Assembly: GCF_003635165.1 (NCBI RefSeq)
Contig: NZ_ML058606.1
Location: forward strand, 248,001-312,000
Direction: 5' to 3'
Source: Burkholderia sp. Nafp2/4-1b
Lineage (GTDB): Bacteria > Pseudomonadota > Gammaproteobacteria > Burkholderiales > Burkholderiaceae
Length of the DNA stretch: 64,000 bases
A program made the position numbers and the translations under genes. The notes beneath the pieces are model-generated. The model was not told where the DNA came from. It saw only the letters and a list, made by a program, of their open reading frames with translations, and did no database searches. This document shows positions 10,650 through 19,001 of the stretch, in pieces (position 1 is the stretch's first letter; each line of letters starts with the position of its first letter).

Positions 10650-11678
10650 ATGACATTGACCATTTACCTGACGGGGTACCTGTGCATGCTCGCGTCCGCC
10701 GCGATCGGCATGCGCATGCGCGTGGTTGCGTGGCGCTGGCTGGCGGCAGGCATCGCGCCGGCCGCCGCCTTCGCGTTGCTGCGAGGCCGGACGGGCACCG
10801 ACACCGCGGTCTACCAGGACATCATCGCCGGCATCTGGGCCGGCAACCTGAAGGTCGTGCCGCGCACGCTCGAACCGGGCTTCGTGTGGCTCGTGCGCGC
10901 GCTCGAATGGCTCGGGCACGATCCGCGCATCGCGACGGCGGTCCTGACGCTGCTGGTCGTCGTCGCGTGTGTCGCCGCGTTCGGCCGCAGCGCCGACGAT
11001 GCGTGCGTGTTCGCGACGCTGATTTTTCCGCTGTTCTTCTACGACATGGCCATGAGCGGCCTGCGCTACGGCGTCGCGTTCTGCATCGCGAAGCTCGCGT
11101 CGGACGCGTGGGCGCGCAGGCGGCACGGCGTGTCGGTCGCATTCACGGTCGCGGCGACCGGCATGCATGTGTCCGCGGTGCTGCTCGTCGTGCTGCTGCA
11201 GGTCCGACGGTTGCGCAGGCTGCGCTATGCGGGGCTGGCTGTCGCGATCGGCGGCGTGCTGTTCGCGATGCATCACGAGGCGCTGCTTGCGAAGGTCGGC
11301 CTCTATGCGGCGTTCACGCCGCCCACGCAGATGTCGGGTGGCGCGCCGCTCGTGCTCGCGCTGCTGACGCTCGCGGCCGGATGGGTGCTGTTGGCACGCA
11401 TGCCGCGCACGCTCGTGTTCCTGTTCGTCTGCGAGATCGCGAGCTTCGCGCTCGCGCGGGTCAGCTACGCGGGGCTGCGTTTCCAGTGGCTCGTGCTGTT
11501 CGCGATGAGCTGCGTGTTCGTGCCGTTGCTGCAGGTGCCGACCATCCGGCGTCGGCACGTGGTCGTCACGATGGCCGTGATCGGCGCGATCGGCTTCGCA
11601 ATGCGAACGCGCAACATGCTCGGCGAATACGGGCTCGGCCCGTCGCCGTTCCTGCCTTACCGGTTCTTCTGGGAATGA
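10650..11678 (+). CDS. EpsG-family multi-spanning membrane protein
   Basis: A 342-residue inner-membrane protein with about nine or ten hydrophobic segments. An early GRTGTDTAVYQDI motif (residues about 48-60) followed by PRTLEPGFVWLVRALEWLG resembles the G-D-Y-x-x-Y ... E-P-x-F pattern of EpsG/Wzy-like proteins involved in polysaccharide polymerisation. No glycosyltransferase or other polysaccharide genes are adjacent, so it stands alone between a chemoreceptor and the efflux operon. ATG 10650 was preferred because the first helix begins immediately; ATG 10581 would add a hydrophilic 23-residue leader. Function beyond the family assignment is unknown. Confidence 0.8.
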   Translation: MTLTIYLTGYLCMLASAAIGMRMRVVAWRWLAAGIAPAAAFALLRGRTGTDTAVYQDIIAGIWAGNLKVVPRTLEPGFVWLVRALEWLGHDPRIATAVLTLLVVVACVAAFGRSADDACVFATLIFPLFFYDMAMSGLRYGVAFCIAKLASDAWARRRHGVSVAFTVAATGMHVSAVLLVVLLQVRRLRRLRYAGLAVAIGGVLFAMHHEALLAKVGLYAAFTPPTQMSGGAPLVLALLTLAAGWVLLARMPRTLVFLFVCEIASFALARVSYAGLRFQWLVLFAMSCVFVPLLQVPTIRRRHVVVTMAVIGAIGFAMRTRNMLGEYGLGPSPFLPYRFFWE

Positions 11679-11680
11679 CG

Positions 11681-11706
11681 CGGCCGGGCGGGGCGCCACC
11701 CGGCCG
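11681..11706. terminator. Terminator-like hairpin between convergent genes
   Basis: An 8-bp GC-only stem (11681-11688 with 11699-11706) around a 10-base loop, between the EpsG-like gene and the HlyD adaptor gene. There is no U-tract, so evidence for termination is weak. Confidence 0.3.
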
Positions 11707-11714
11707 GATCGCCA

Positions 11715-12590
11715 TCATGATTTCTTCTGCTGGTCCGGGTCGATGATGACCGTGCAAGTCGTGCCCGCCGACAGCACCACGTCGGCCGGCACTTCGTCGA
11801 TCCGGATGCGCACCGGCACGCGTTGCGCGAGGCGCACCCAGTTGAAGGTCGGGTTCACGTCGGCGACGAGGTCGCGGCTTTGCGGGTTGTCGCGATCGTA
11901 GATGCCGCGCGAGATGCTCTCGACGTGGCCCTTCATCACGCCGCCGCTCATCAGCCGCATTTCGGCCGGTGCGCCGACCTTCACGCGCGGCAGCTTGGTT
12001 TCCTCGAAGTAGCCGTAGACCCAGAACGAATGGCTGTCGACGATCGCGAGCTTCGCCTGGCCGGCCACCGCGTAGTTGCCCTTGAACGTCTGCAGGTTCG
12101 TGACGTAGCCGTCGACCGGCGCGACCACGCGCGTGCGTTCCAGGTTGAGCTTCGCGGCGTCGAGCGCGGCGATCGCCTGCTGGTACTGCGCATCGGCGCT
12201 CGACGCGCTGTGCGCCGCGTTCTCGCGGTTTTCCTTCGACACGACGAGCGCATCGAGGTCGGCGCGGCGGGCCGCGTCGTCGCGGCGCATCTGCAGTTCC
12301 GCGCGGCGGGCGGCCACGGCCGCCTGCGCCTGCTCGACCGCGATCTGGTAGTGCGACGGGTCGATCTGCATGATCAGGTCGCCCTTTTTCACGAGCTGGT
12401 TGTCATGCACGGGCAGCTCGACGATCGCGCCCGACACGTCGGGTGCGACGTTGACGATCTCGGCACGGACGCGCCCGTCGCGCGTCCACGGATCGTCCAT
12501 GTAGTGCACCCACAGCGAGCGCCCGATCAGGATCGCGACGAGAAGGATGACGGCGGTCGCGACGAAGCCGAAGAGTTTTCTGAGAATCAT
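11715..12590 (-). CDS. HlyD/EmrA-type periplasmic adaptor of the efflux system (AaeA-like)
   Basis: Membrane-fusion protein that links the inner-membrane FUSC pump to an outer-membrane channel. In its 291 residues, an N-terminal anchor helix (about 8-27) is followed by the biotinyl-lipoyl half-motif (VSGAIVELPVHDNQLVKKGDLIMQIDP), an alpha-hairpin with heptad repeats (about 82-150), the second lipoyl half (VVAPVDGYVTNLQTFKGNYA) and a beta-barrel. AaeA of E. coli, which exports p-hydroxybenzoate, has the same layout and length. It is the last gene of a four-gene minus-strand operon, 12 bp after the DUF1656 gene. Confidence 0.9.
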   Translation of the reverse strand: MILRKLFGFVATAVILLVAILIGRSLWVHYMDDPWTRDGRVRAEIVNVAPDVSGAIVELPVHDNQLVKKGDLIMQIDPSHYQIAVEQAQAAVAARRAELQMRRDDAARRADLDALVVSKENRENAAHSASSADAQYQQAIAALDAAKLNLERTRVVAPVDGYVTNLQTFKGNYAVAGQAKLAIVDSHSFWVYGYFEETKLPRVKVGAPAEMRLMSGGVMKGHVESISRGIYDRDNPQSRDLVADVNPTFNWVRLAQRVPVRIRIDEVPADVVLSAGTTCTVIIDPDQQKKS

Positions 12591-12602
12591 GATGGTTCGG
12601 GA

Positions 12603-12806
12603 TCAACGGTAAACGGCAAGACTCAGTCCGCCGCAAATGCAGACGAGAAGGCACGCGCGGAACAGCGACGGGTGCCAGACTAGGCGATAGAGGCCCGTGT
12701 AGGCGAGCAGGCGATCGACGGCCCAGGTCGCCAGCCCGCCCAGCACGAACATCAGGACGACCGTGGGCATGTAGGCATCGAGAATGGCGATTTCACGCGG
12801 CATCAT
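12603..12806 (-). CDS. DUF1656 small membrane protein (AaeX-like)
   Basis: A 67-residue protein with two predicted membrane helices (about 12-32 and 50-66). The sequence MMPREIAILDAYMPTVVLMF is typical of DUF1656, which accompanies AaeAB-type pumps; its mechanistic role is not established. The ATG overlaps the end of the FUSC gene by 4 bases, which implies translational coupling. It lies between the pump and adaptor genes, as in aaeXAB-like clusters. Confidence 0.9.
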   Translation of the reverse strand: MMPREIAILDAYMPTVVLMFVLGGLATWAVDRLLAYTGLYRLVWHPSLFRACLLVCICGGLSLAVYR

Positions 12807-15004
12807 GACGAGGCTCCTTGTTGGGGACGCACGGGGCGATTGCGATTGAGCGGCTCGAGCGGCGACTCCGGATCGAGCAGCGCCGTGCGTACGAAATGCA
12901 GATGGCTCAGGATGCGCTGCAGCCGGTGGCGCTCGTCGCGCGACGGCGTGACCGCATCGAGCGTCTGACGCGTCGCTTCGATCGCGGTGTTGACCGCGGC
13001 AAGCGTCGCGTCGAAGCGTGCCGCGTTCGGCTTGCTGAACAGCGCGGACAGCGCGGTGCGCATCGTTTCGATCGCGCGTCGCCACGGCGTCGCCGGCGCA
13101 TAGCGCGGGTCGGACGGCAGCGTTGCCAGCTCGGCGCGCAGGTCGAGCGCCGCGTTGCCGGTTTCCAGCACCGCGAACATCCAGCGCAGCGCGTCGCGCT
13201 GCACGTCGGGCTGGTCGGCCGACAGCGTGTGCGCCTGGTACATCAGGTCGCGCGCGCCGCTTTCGAAGCGCGTGCGCAGGCCGGCGAGCCGCGCGTGGCA
13301 CGCCGCGACCACCTGGTGGCGCAGGTCGGCGAACAGCCGCTTCTTGAGCCACGGTGCGGTCGGCGGGAACAGCACCGCGAACGCGATCGCCGACACCAGC
13401 ATCGACAGCACGAGCGCGAGCGCATCGTTCATGAAGCTCGTCGGGTCGTAGTGCGTGATGTTGTCCGGACCGGCGAGGAAACAGAAGAAGATCAGGTAGC
13501 CCATTCCGTAGCCCGCGAGCTTCGGCTTCAGCGTCATGTAGATGCCGATCGCGAGCAGCGGCGCGAGCGCCACGCACAGCAGCGGGAAGCCGTCGATGTG
13601 CGGGTAGATGCCGAACGTCAGCAGGAAACCCGTGCACACGGCCAGCGCCGTGCCCATGCCCATCTGCGCGGACATCGCGGTCGGGCGCGGCGTCGACGAT
13701 GCGAGCGCGCAGGTCGCCGCCGCGGTCAGCGTCATCGTCACGCCGCTCGGCCACGCGGTCGCGATCCAGAACCCGCCGAGCACGAGGATCACGGTCGCGG
13801 TGCGAATCGCGGCGATCACCATCGCGGTCACGTTGGTGCGCGGCTCGTAGCGCTCGATCCAGCGTTCGCGCTCGTGGGTCGCGGTCGACAGCGACGCGTA
13901 CGTCGCCGCGTATTCGTGCAGGTCCGTGATGAAGCGGTACAGCAGCTCGGCGGCCGTGTCGAAGTCGAGCAGCGGGAAATCCGGCTGCGTTTCGAGCGTG
14001 CTGCGCGTCGCGCGAATGCGGCGCGGCAGCGCGTCGCGCCATGCGAGCAGCTGTTCGGCCGCGTGCGCGGCATCGGCCGATGAGCGTACCGGCTCGCCGT
14101 TGCGCGTCAGAAGCGGCGCAATCTCGCGGAAGTACGGCTCGATCGCATCGATCGCCGCCTGCGCGCCGGCCGCGCGCAGCCGGTTCATCAGCTGGTGCAG
14201 CGCGTGGAAGCGGCTCGATACGCTCATGAATTCGCTGTTCAGCCGCGCGAGACGGCCGCTGCGCATCCGCGTGTCCGGATCCTCGAACACGGCCATGCTG
14301 CGTGCCGCTTCGAAGCCCACCACGTCCGCGACGAAACGCGTATGGATCGATTCGATGCGCGCGCGGTCGAGCTGGCCCGACAGCGCCGCCGCGACGTAGT
14401 CGACGAAGCTGCCGAAGCGCTTGCGCACCGTCGTGCGCATCTGCTCGCCGGTGTATTGCGGAAACACCAGCGCGCTGACCACGCCGGCCGACACGATCCC
14501 GACCATGATTTCGGCGACCCGCGTCATTGCGCTCATGAACGCGCCGTCCGGGTGTTGCGATGCCGGCAGCCCGATCAGCGCGGTCGTATAGCCCGCGAGC
14601 AGGAAGCCGTAGCTGCGGAAGTTGCGGTTACGGGCGGCGCCGGCCGTGCACAGCGCGACCCACAGCGCGACGGCCAGCAGGAACAGTTGCGGCTGCTGCG
14701 GGAACAGCCCGACGAACGCGAGCGTCGCGATCAGCCCGAAGATCGTGCCGGCGACCCGGTAGAAGCTCTTCGCGAGCACGGCACCGCTTTGCGGCTGCAT
14801 CACGATGAACACGGTCGTCATCGCTGTCTTCGGCGCGGGCAGGTCGAGCCGCATCGACACGCCGGTCGCGATGAACGCGGCGAGCAGCGCCTTGAACAGA
14901 TAGAGCCACGCGGCACCGTCGCTGCGGGCCCAGTCGCCGAACGCGGCGTACCAGGCCGCGAGCGGGCCGCCGGCATGCGTGGAAGCGGGGGAGGAGGCTG
15001 ACAT
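12803..15004 (-). CDS. FUSC-family inner-membrane efflux pump (AaeB / fusaric-acid-resistance type)
   Basis: A 733-residue inner-membrane transporter predicted to export aromatic carboxylic acids. Two blocks of about five or six membrane helices (residues about 30-190 and 390-530) are each followed by a cytoplasmic alpha-helical domain, the FUSC arrangement. It starts MSASSPASTHAGGPLAAWYA. The stop of the upstream outer-membrane gene is only 15 bp away and the DUF1656 gene overlaps its end, so this is one operon. The substrate is inferred from AaeB/FusB relatives. Confidence 0.92.
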   Translation of the reverse strand: MSASSPASTHAGGPLAAWYAAFGDWARSDGAAWLYLFKALLAAFIATGVSMRLDLPAPKTAMTTVFIVMQPQSGAVLAKSFYRVAGTIFGLIATLAFVGLFPQQPQLFLLAVALWVALCTAGAARNRNFRSYGFLLAGYTTALIGLPASQHPDGAFMSAMTRVAEIMVGIVSAGVVSALVFPQYTGEQMRTTVRKRFGSFVDYVAAALSGQLDRARIESIHTRFVADVVGFEAARSMAVFEDPDTRMRSGRLARLNSEFMSVSSRFHALHQLMNRLRAAGAQAAIDAIEPYFREIAPLLTRNGEPVRSSADAAHAAEQLLAWRDALPRRIRATRSTLETQPDFPLLDFDTAAELLYRFITDLHEYAATYASLSTATHERERWIERYEPRTNVTAMVIAAIRTATVILVLGGFWIATAWPSGVTMTLTAAATCALASSTPRPTAMSAQMGMGTALAVCTGFLLTFGIYPHIDGFPLLCVALAPLLAIGIYMTLKPKLAGYGMGYLIFFCFLAGPDNITHYDPTSFMNDALALVLSMLVSAIAFAVLFPPTAPWLKKRLFADLRHQVVAACHARLAGLRTRFESGARDLMYQAHTLSADQPDVQRDALRWMFAVLETGNAALDLRAELATLPSDPRYAPATPWRRAIETMRTALSALFSKPNAARFDATLAAVNTAIEATRQTLDAVTPSRDERHRLQRILSHLHFVRTALLDPESPLEPLNRNRPVRPQQGASS

Positions 15005-15019
15005 GGCGGTCGCTCCGGG

Positions 15020-16672
15020 TTACCGTGCGAGCGGCGTGGCGGTCGCCGCGGTCGCTGCGACCGGCGCGGGCCGGGCGGCGGCCGCGCGGGGCTTCGCTCC
15101 CGAGGCGGCGGCCGGCGCAGCGGCACCAGCACCAGCACCAGCACCGCCGGCACGAGCAGGGGCAGGGGCAGCGGAGACACCGGCACCCGCGGCGACTTCG
15201 TCATGCGGAGCGTGGCCGCCCGGCACGTCCTGCGCCGGTTCGACGCCGCCACCAAGCGCGGCCATCAGCTGCGCGTGCGCGGCGAGGCGTACCGCGTCGA
15301 TGCGGGCAGCCGTCTCCTGCGCGCGCAACAGCTGCTGTTGCGCGACCAGCACGTTCACGTAATCGGTCAGCCCGCGACGGAAGCCTTCGCGCGACAGCTG
15401 ATAGCTGCGGTCGTTGGCCGCCACCGAGCGCGCGGCGTCCTTCTTCTGCGTGTCGAGCGAGCGGATCCGCACGACTTGGTCGGCGATGTCCTTGAGCGCG
15501 CCGACCACCGTCTGGTTGTAGCGCTCGACCGCCTGGTCATAGCCGGCGTCGGCCGCGCCGAGCTGCGCGCGCAGGCGCCCGCCTTCGAAGATCGGCAGCG
15601 ACAGCGCGGGGCCGGCCGTCCAGCCGCCGTTCATCGCGCGCAGGAAGTCGGTGAACGGCGCGGTCACGCCGAAGCCGCCGACGGTCGCGAGCAGGTCGAT
15701 GTTCGGGTAGAACGCGGCTTTCGCGACATCGATGCCGCGCGCCTGCGCGTCGACCGTCCAGCGGGCCGCGACGACGTCCGGGCGGCGGCCGAGCAGGTCG
15801 GCCGGCAGCGCGGACGGCAGGCCGGCCGGCGCGTCGAGCGACAGGCTCGGACGCTTGATCGCATCGCCGGCGCCCGGACCCTTGCCCGCGAGCGCGGCAA
15901 GTTGGTGGCGCGCGAGCTGGATCGCTTCTTCATAGCTGTCGATCTGGCGCTCGTAGTCGGGCAGCGTCGATTCGGCCTGGCTCACTTCGAGCTGCGTGCC
16001 GAGGCCGGCCTGCAGGCGCTTGCGCGCGAGATCGGCCAGCGAGCGCTGGCGTTCGAACGTTTCGTGCGCGAGGTCGAGCAGCGCGTAGTTCATCGACATG
16101 CCGACATACGCGCGCACGACGTTGACCTCGAGCTCGAGCTTCGCCGCCCGTGCGTCGGCCGCGGTCGCATGCGCGGTATCGAGCGCGCGCTCGGTCGCGT
16201 TCTTGTCCTTGCCCCACAGGTCGAGGTGGTACGACAGGCCGAGCGTGCCGGTGTTGTTCCAGGTGTCGGTGTCGGCGAGCGGCCCCGGGCCGTAGTACAC
16301 GTTGTCGGGCCAGTGCTGGCGCATCAGGGACAGGTTGCCGTTGATCTGCGGCAGCTCCGCCGAGCGGGCCACGCGCGCCATCGCCTGCGCTTCGCGCACG
16401 CGGGCCTCGGCGGCCGCCAGGCTCGGGTTGCCGGCCTGCGCGGCGGCGATCCACGTGTCGAGCTGCGGATCGCGGTATGCGCGCCACCAGTCCGACGCGG
16501 GCCAGCCCGCATCGCGGTCGGCCGCGCGGATGGCAGCCCCGGCGTCGAGCGCATTCGCTTCGATCCGGGCGGACTGCGGCTTGTTGTCGCCCATGCTCGC
16601 GCACCCGGCCATTATTAATGAGACTGCAAGAACCGCCAGTGCCAGCGTCCCTTTTGTTGCCGGAGACCGCAC
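15020..16672 (-). CDS. Outer-membrane efflux lipoprotein (OprM/NodT family)
   Basis: Outer-membrane channel of a tripartite efflux pump. The 550-residue product has a signal peptide ending in the lipobox LIMAGC (Cys near 22), and two OEP repeats with long coiled-coil helices. The start is a GTG at 16672 preceded by a strong GGGAGA at 6-base spacing; the longer frame to 16753 adds a hydrophilic stretch before the signal peptide and was rejected. After a normal OEP end (QLMAALGGG) there is an extra tail of about 80 residues rich in Ala, Gly and Pro, partly encoded by a GCACCA repeat at 15123-15145. First gene of the operon. Confidence 0.93.
   Translation of the reverse strand: MRSPATKGTLALAVLAVSLIMAGCASMGDNKPQSARIEANALDAGAAIRAADRDAGWPASDWWRAYRDPQLDTWIAAAQAGNPSLAAAEARVREAQAMARVARSAELPQINGNLSLMRQHWPDNVYYGPGPLADTDTWNNTGTLGLSYHLDLWGKDKNATERALDTAHATAADARAAKLELEVNVVRAYVGMSMNYALLDLAHETFERQRSLADLARKRLQAGLGTQLEVSQAESTLPDYERQIDSYEEAIQLARHQLAALAGKGPGAGDAIKRPSLSLDAPAGLPSALPADLLGRRPDVVAARWTVDAQARGIDVAKAAFYPNIDLLATVGGFGVTAPFTDFLRAMNGGWTAGPALSLPIFEGGRLRAQLGAADAGYDQAVERYNQTVVGALKDIADQVVRIRSLDTQKKDAARSVAANDRSYQLSREGFRRGLTDYVNVLVAQQQLLRAQETAARIDAVRLAAHAQLMAALGGGVEPAQDVPGGHAPHDEVAAGAGVSAAPAPARAGGAGAGAGAAAPAAASGAKPRAAAARPAPVAATAATATPLAR
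15123..15145. repeat. Hexanucleotide microsatellite (GCACCA, about 3.8 copies)
   Basis: Three full GCACCA units plus GCACC inside the tail of the outer-membrane lipoprotein gene. A 6-bp unit changes tail length without shifting frame, encoding alternating Gly-Ala on the minus strand. Confidence 0.6.
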
Positions 16673-16709
16673 GATTTTCTCCCTTTCGGATATAGATGAG
16701 TCGGAGGCG

Positions 16710-16738
16710 ATTATATTTTTCAGCGATTCCTGAATAAA
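16710..16738 (-). promoter_or_regulatory. Candidate efflux-operon promoter
   Basis: On the minus strand a TATAAT box (16710-16715) sits 17 bp from a weak TTTATT -35 (16733-16738). The whole 157-bp space to the divergent LysR gene is AT-rich for this genome, as expected for a shared LysR-regulated control region. Confidence 0.45.
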
Positions 16739-16829
16739 CGGACAACGGTGCAAGTCATTTTTACGAATCCTGAGATAATATTTGTTGGCCCCTGTGCAAC
16801 AATCCCTGCGGATTCAAACGGGTATTGGG

Positions 16830-17771
16830 ATGGATACGCTACAAAACATGCGGGTTTTCGTCCGCGTGGTCGACGCGGGAAGCTTTACCGCGGCCGCCCA
16901 GCAGATGAATTCGACTACCGCCTACGCATCGCGCGCCGTGTCGGACCTGGAAGCGCATCTGCGCACGCGCCTGCTGAACCGGACCACACGCCGGATCGCG
17001 CTCACCGAAGCGGGCGAGCGCTACCTGCAGCGCTGCGAGCAGATCCTCGCGTACGTCGACCAGGCCGAGGCCGAGGCGGGCGACGCGCACGCGCGCCCGT
17101 CGGGCAAGCTGAAGGTCCACTGCTTCACGAGCCTCGGGCAGCACTACCTGGTGCCTGCCATCGCGCGCTACCGGCAGCGCTATCCGGACGTGCACGTCGA
17201 GCTGACGCTCGCGCAACGGATGCCCGACCTGCTCGACGAGGGGTACGACGTCGCGATCGTCGTCGGCCGCGACCTGCCCGATTCGGGGCTCGTGTCGCAG
17301 CGGCTCGGCGAGAGCTACAGCGTCGTGTGCGCGTCGCCGGCTTATGTCGACGCCCACGGCCTGCCGCAGACGCCGGCCGATCTCGAGCAGCACGTGTGTC
17401 TCGGGATGGTCGCGCCCGGTTTTCACTTCGACCAGTGGGCGCTGTCGGGGCCGCGCGGCGACGAGGTGATTCCGATCACGGCGCCGCCGTTCCGCGTGAA
17501 TGTCGCCGAGGCGCTCGCGGTGGCCGTGCGGGAAGGGATGGGGATCGGCGGGTTGCCGCTCTATTCGGCGATCGGCGGGCTGCGCAGCGGTCAGATCGTG
17601 CGCGTGATGCCCGAGTACCGGTCGCACGTGATGAACATCTACGCGCTGTATCCGTCGCGCCAGTACCTCGACGCGAAAATCCGCACCTGGGTCGATTTCC
17701 TGCGCGACGAGTTGCCGGCCACTCTGGAGGCCGACGAAGCCGCGCTCGCGCAGTTCACGGCTGCGACATGA
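16830..17771 (+). CDS. LysR-type regulator of the efflux operon (AaeR-like)
   Basis: A 313-residue LysR transcription factor: winged helix-turn-helix at residues 1-60 (MDTLQNMRVFVRVVDAGSFTAAAQQMNSTTAYASRAVSDLEAHL), then a two-lobed effector domain from about 90. It is divergent from the efflux operon, the usual position for a regulator that responds to an aromatic acid and controls the pump. ATG 16830 was chosen over 16782 because family N-termini begin at MDTLQNM. Direct regulation and the inducer are inferred. Confidence 0.93.
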   Translation: MDTLQNMRVFVRVVDAGSFTAAAQQMNSTTAYASRAVSDLEAHLRTRLLNRTTRRIALTEAGERYLQRCEQILAYVDQAEAEAGDAHARPSGKLKVHCFTSLGQHYLVPAIARYRQRYPDVHVELTLAQRMPDLLDEGYDVAIVVGRDLPDSGLVSQRLGESYSVVCASPAYVDAHGLPQTPADLEQHVCLGMVAPGFHFDQWALSGPRGDEVIPITAPPFRVNVAEALAVAVREGMGIGGLPLYSAIGGLRSGQIVRVMPEYRSHVMNIYALYPSRQYLDAKIRTWVDFLRDELPATLEADEAALAQFTAAT

Positions 17772-17895
17772 GGGCGCGGTTGCGCCGGATCTGACGAGAT
17801 TTGTCGTTCGCGCAACATTTCTTTACCATCGAACGGCAGACTGTTTGATACTGTTCAAACATTGAGATTTGGATCTGCCTACACCCGGAGCCGCA

Positions 17896-18060
17896 ATGGA
17901 TACGCAACTGATGATCGGCCTTGGAATTCTGCTTGGTGCGGCTGCCGCCGCCGCGGCGACGCGCGATCTGCTGCGCGCGAAGGCGCGGATGAAGCCGGTG
18001 CCGGCACGGGTTCGTCCGTCGTCGAATCCGTCGCACGGCTCGCGCCGCGCCGATCGCTGA
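17896..18060 (+). CDS. Small predicted membrane protein, unknown function
   Basis: A 54-residue open frame starting MDTQLMIGLG, with GGAG 7 bases upstream. One hydrophobic segment (about 5-22, ending in a run of Ala) is followed by a strongly basic tail with eight Arg or Lys. No recognised domain. A perfect 8-bp hairpin at 18067-18087 follows the stop. It could be a real small inner-membrane protein; coding potential of so short a frame is uncertain. Confidence 0.55.
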   Translation: MDTQLMIGLGILLGAAAAAAATRDLLRAKARMKPVPARVRPSSNPSHGSRRADR

Positions 18061-18066
18061 GTTCCT

Positions 18067-18087
18067 GATCGGGCGGCATGCCCGATC
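18067..18087 (+). terminator. Terminator-like hairpin after the small membrane protein gene
   Basis: Arms 18067-18074 and 18080-18087 are perfectly complementary around a 5-base loop. No U-tract follows. Confidence 0.3.
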
Positions 18088-18148
18088 GTCGAGGGCCGCA
18101 TCGCGCGGCCCGCTGGCCTGTTCGTCCGTTGATCCGTTGACCCGGCGC

Positions 18149-18982
18149 TCAGCCGAGCTCGACCACTTTGTCCCACGCAAACGCGGGATTTTCCAGGTCC
18201 CCGGTGCGCCGGTGGATGTAGCCGCGCGGATTGCAAACCACCCGCGTGCCGCTGTCGGTCACGTAATCGAATGAAGTATGCGTATGGCCGTGGATCCACA
18301 GGTCCACGGGCGGCCGCACGAGTTCCGCCAGGTCCGTGACGAATCCCGCCGACGCCAGGTCTTCCGCATAACGGTCCGCCAGCGAGCGCAGGTGCGGCGC
18401 ATGATGGGTGACGACGATCGTCCGCCCCGCGAACGGCGTCGCGAGCCGGGCTTCCAGCCACGCGCGGCTGTGCCGGTGCAGCGCGATCGCGTCGGCTGGC
18501 GCAAAATCCCGCTCCGGCGCCTGCGCCGCATGCAGTGCCGCCTCGTGCGGCCACGTCACCTGGATCAATCCCTTGAAATCGAGCATCACGCGCTGGCCGG
18601 CGTCGATCGCGCGCGCGACGCTCGCGTCGTCGGCGCCGAACAGCGAGAAATCGGCCCACAGCGTCGTGCCCAGCACGCGAAAGCGCTGCGCCGGGTCGAC
18701 GTACACGCCGTTGTTCAGGTAATGCACGTGGTCGATCGCATGCGCGGCGTCGCGCATCGCGGTTTCGAGCGCGCCGAATTCCCCGTCGTAATACTCGTGA
18801 TTGCCCGGCACATAGACAACCGGCACGTCCGGGTCGAACGTTTCCGCCGCCCAGCGCAGGCCTTCCGCGTGATTGTGGATGTCGCCGGCCAGCACGACGA
18901 GATCGGCATCGGCATGCGGGATCGTGTCGGGCTGGTTGCTCTCGAGATGAAGGTCGGACAGCACGCGAACTCTCATGGACAT
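18149..18982 (-). CDS. Calcineurin-like metallophosphoesterase
   Basis: A 277-residue dimetal phosphoesterase. All family metal ligands are visible: D10-x-H12 (SDLHLE), GDIHNH at 33-38, GNHEYY at 60-65, a THHAPH motif in the second half and GHTHTSFD near the end. No signal peptide or membrane helix, so it should be cytoplasmic. The substrate is not predictable. Last gene of the minus-strand wrbA group, 19 bp after the FAD oxidase gene, so probably co-transcribed. Confidence 0.9.
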   Translation of the reverse strand: MSMRVRVLSDLHLESNQPDTIPHADADLVVLAGDIHNHAEGLRWAAETFDPDVPVVYVPGNHEYYDGEFGALETAMRDAAHAIDHVHYLNNGVYVDPAQRFRVLGTTLWADFSLFGADDASVARAIDAGQRVMLDFKGLIQVTWPHEAALHAAQAPERDFAPADAIALHRHSRAWLEARLATPFAGRTIVVTHHAPHLRSLADRYAEDLASAGFVTDLAELVRPPVDLWIHGHTHTSFDYVTDSGTRVVCNPRGYIHRRTGDLENPAFAWDKVVELG

Positions 18983-19001
18983 CGCTCCGGGGTGGGTGGC
19001 G

